From the NCBI GenBank assembly GCA_049515555.1, contig JBEKTY010000197.1, positions 1 to 12,822 of the forward strand: a DNA stretch of 12,822 nucleotides, in the 5' to 3' direction. The stretch is from JBEKTY01 sp049515555. GTDB lineage: Bacteria > Planctomycetota > Planctomycetia > Pirellulales > Thermoguttaceae. Made by a program: the position numbers and the translations under genes. Under the pieces are notes generated by a model, which searched no databases, was not told the origin of the DNA, and saw only the letters and a list, made by a program, of their open reading frames with translations. Every line of letters begins with the position of its first letter. Position 1 is the stretch's first letter. Shown piece by piece: positions 12,274 through 12,822 of this stretch.

Positions 12274-12774
12274 TTACGGCTCCGGCCCCAGCTCGCACAC
12301 CGCCGCCCGGCCGGGCGATTCCTCGAGCTCGATCTGGACGGCCAGCGGCCGGCCGCCGCCCGATGGCAAGGCCGCCCGCAGCCGCTCGGCCAGATATTGG
12401 GCCAGCCGCTCGGCGGTCGTGTTGCGGATCGGCAGCAACCGGCAATCGGAGCGGGGAAACACCCACCGCCGGCCGGGCGCCGTCACTTCCACTTCCACCT
12501 CGCCCGGCGCCACGCGGATCGACGGATGCCCGGTCGGCAAGAGCACGGCGTGATCCAACTCGGCCAGGATCGCCGCCAGCCGCCGCTCCAGGACCCGGAA
12601 ATCGACGATCAACTCGTGCTCGTCAAGCCGGGCGGCGACCTCGGCCGCGATGCGATAGTTATGCCCGTGCAGTGATTCGCACGTTCCGTCGGCCAGGGTA
12701 ATGAAATGCGCGGCGCTGAGGAGCAGAGCGTCGCCCGAAACGCGGATGCGATGGCTCGGCGGGGACTGCTCCAT
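12274..12774 (-). CDS. queD: 6-pyruvoyl-tetrahydropterin synthase / QueD-like enzyme
   Basis: This protein has 166 residues from the ATG at 12774; a TTG three codons earlier (12783) is an alternative start. It belongs to the PTPS/QueD family, which converts dihydroneopterin triphosphate to a pyruvoyl- or carboxy-tetrahydropterin in biopterin or queuosine synthesis. Numbering from the TTG, the zinc ligands are His26 (SAAHF), His39 and His41 (LHGHNY). Catalytic Cys35 sits in CESLHGH, the second catalytic pair is Asp77-His78 (LDHAVLL), and the substrate-binding Glu is at 125 (NTTAERLA). It is longer than typical QueD (about 120 residues) because of an insert at about 84-112 (GEVEVEVTAPGRRWVFPRSD) before the NTTAE motif. 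No strong Shine-Dalgarno was seen, and the upstream gene ends 8 to 17 nt before the start, so coupling is likely. QueD versus PTPS versus another branch cannot be decided here; the symbol is provisional. Confidence 0.85.
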   Translation of the reverse strand: MEQSPPSHRIRVSGDALLLSAAHFITLADGTCESLHGHNYRIAAEVAARLDEHELIVDFRVLERRLAAILAELDHAVLLPTGHPSIRVAPGEVEVEVTAPGRRWVFPRSDCRLLPIRNTTAERLAQYLAERLRAALPSGGGRPLAVQIELEESPGRAAVCELGPEP

Positions 12775-12791
12775 AATCTGCAAAGGTCCAG

Positions 12792-12822
12792 TTACGGCCT
12801 GTGGCCGGGCTTGGCCTTCTTC
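12792..12822 (-). CDS. 3' end of the gene upstream of the pterin enzyme
   Basis: Reading leftward from the window edge, one frame gives KKAKPGHRP and then TAA at 12794-12792, just upstream of the pterin gene. A basic Lys/Arg tail followed by so short a gap would suit an operon partner. With nine codons the product cannot be named, and the coding status rests only on position and strand. Confidence 0.3.
   Translation of the reverse strand, partial: KKAKPGHRP

Noticed and set aside
12108..12701. Plus-strand open frames with repeated Arg-Ser-Pro-rich peptide
   Set aside because: They are translations of the 57-bp REP-like repeats running into the antisense of the pterin gene.

Overview
The window looks like a planctomycete chromosome (Pirellulales-like, GC-rich). 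Four things point that way: two exported-type proteins that begin with a degenerate LEPR-xLL motif (residues such as SLEDRRMLS and EPLDSRALLS), an ECF sigma factor of the planctomycete-specific type followed 2 nt later by a transmembrane Ser/Thr kinase with TPRs, a small basic protein of the Planctomycetes/Verrucomicrobia/Chlamydiae type, and many hairpin-forming intergenic repeats. No rRNA, tRNA or CRISPR array was seen. Nearly all convincing genes are on the minus strand.

Layout, left to right. 1-33 is the first 11 codons of a leftward gene leaving the window, with a perfect Shine-Dalgarno. 98-745 is a 215-residue protein of unknown family. 746-1483 is a graveyard: about 500 nt with no gene, then a 3' fragment of a larA-like gene (minus) fused to a 3' fragment of what looks like leuS (plus). 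1484-1610 is copy 1 of a 127-bp palindromic element. 1607-3724 encodes a secreted-type G1 glutamic peptidase (eqolisin) with an Ig-like domain and a Gly/Ser/Thr repeat linker. 3880-4077 is a three-unit, 66-bp hairpin repeat array. 4079-9324, read leftward, is a tight operon: ECF sigma factor, Ser/Thr kinase-TPR, LEPR-xLL protein with a C-terminal membrane segment. 9325-9877 is mostly non-coding. 9878-10246 (plus) is a small orphan ORF. 10243-10369 is copy 2 of the 127-bp element, inverted relative to copy 1. 10366-11909 (minus) is a two-gene unit: small basic protein, then a LarA-family nickel-pincer racemase. 12110-12251 is a second hairpin repeat family. 12274-12774 is a QueD/PTPS-like pterin enzyme, and 12792-12822 is the last codons of the gene upstream of it.

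How the parts may work together: the sigma factor, kinase and LEPR-xLL protein form one transcription unit with no anti-sigma factor, so phosphorylation by the membrane kinase is the obvious candidate control. The acid-type peptidase downstream is a plausible exported output, but 354 nt of hairpin repeats separates it from the operon. Two observations stand out. First, the two copies of the 127-bp element lie between convergent frames, and its termini (CTAAATG...CATTTAG) supply the TAA stop codon at all four abutting frames. Its inner arms have the form of a bidirectional terminator. Second, the 66-bp array is built from two related hairpins whose stems differ only by compensatory base changes and whose loops are complementary. 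All identities below come from reading the sequence by eye; no searches were run.
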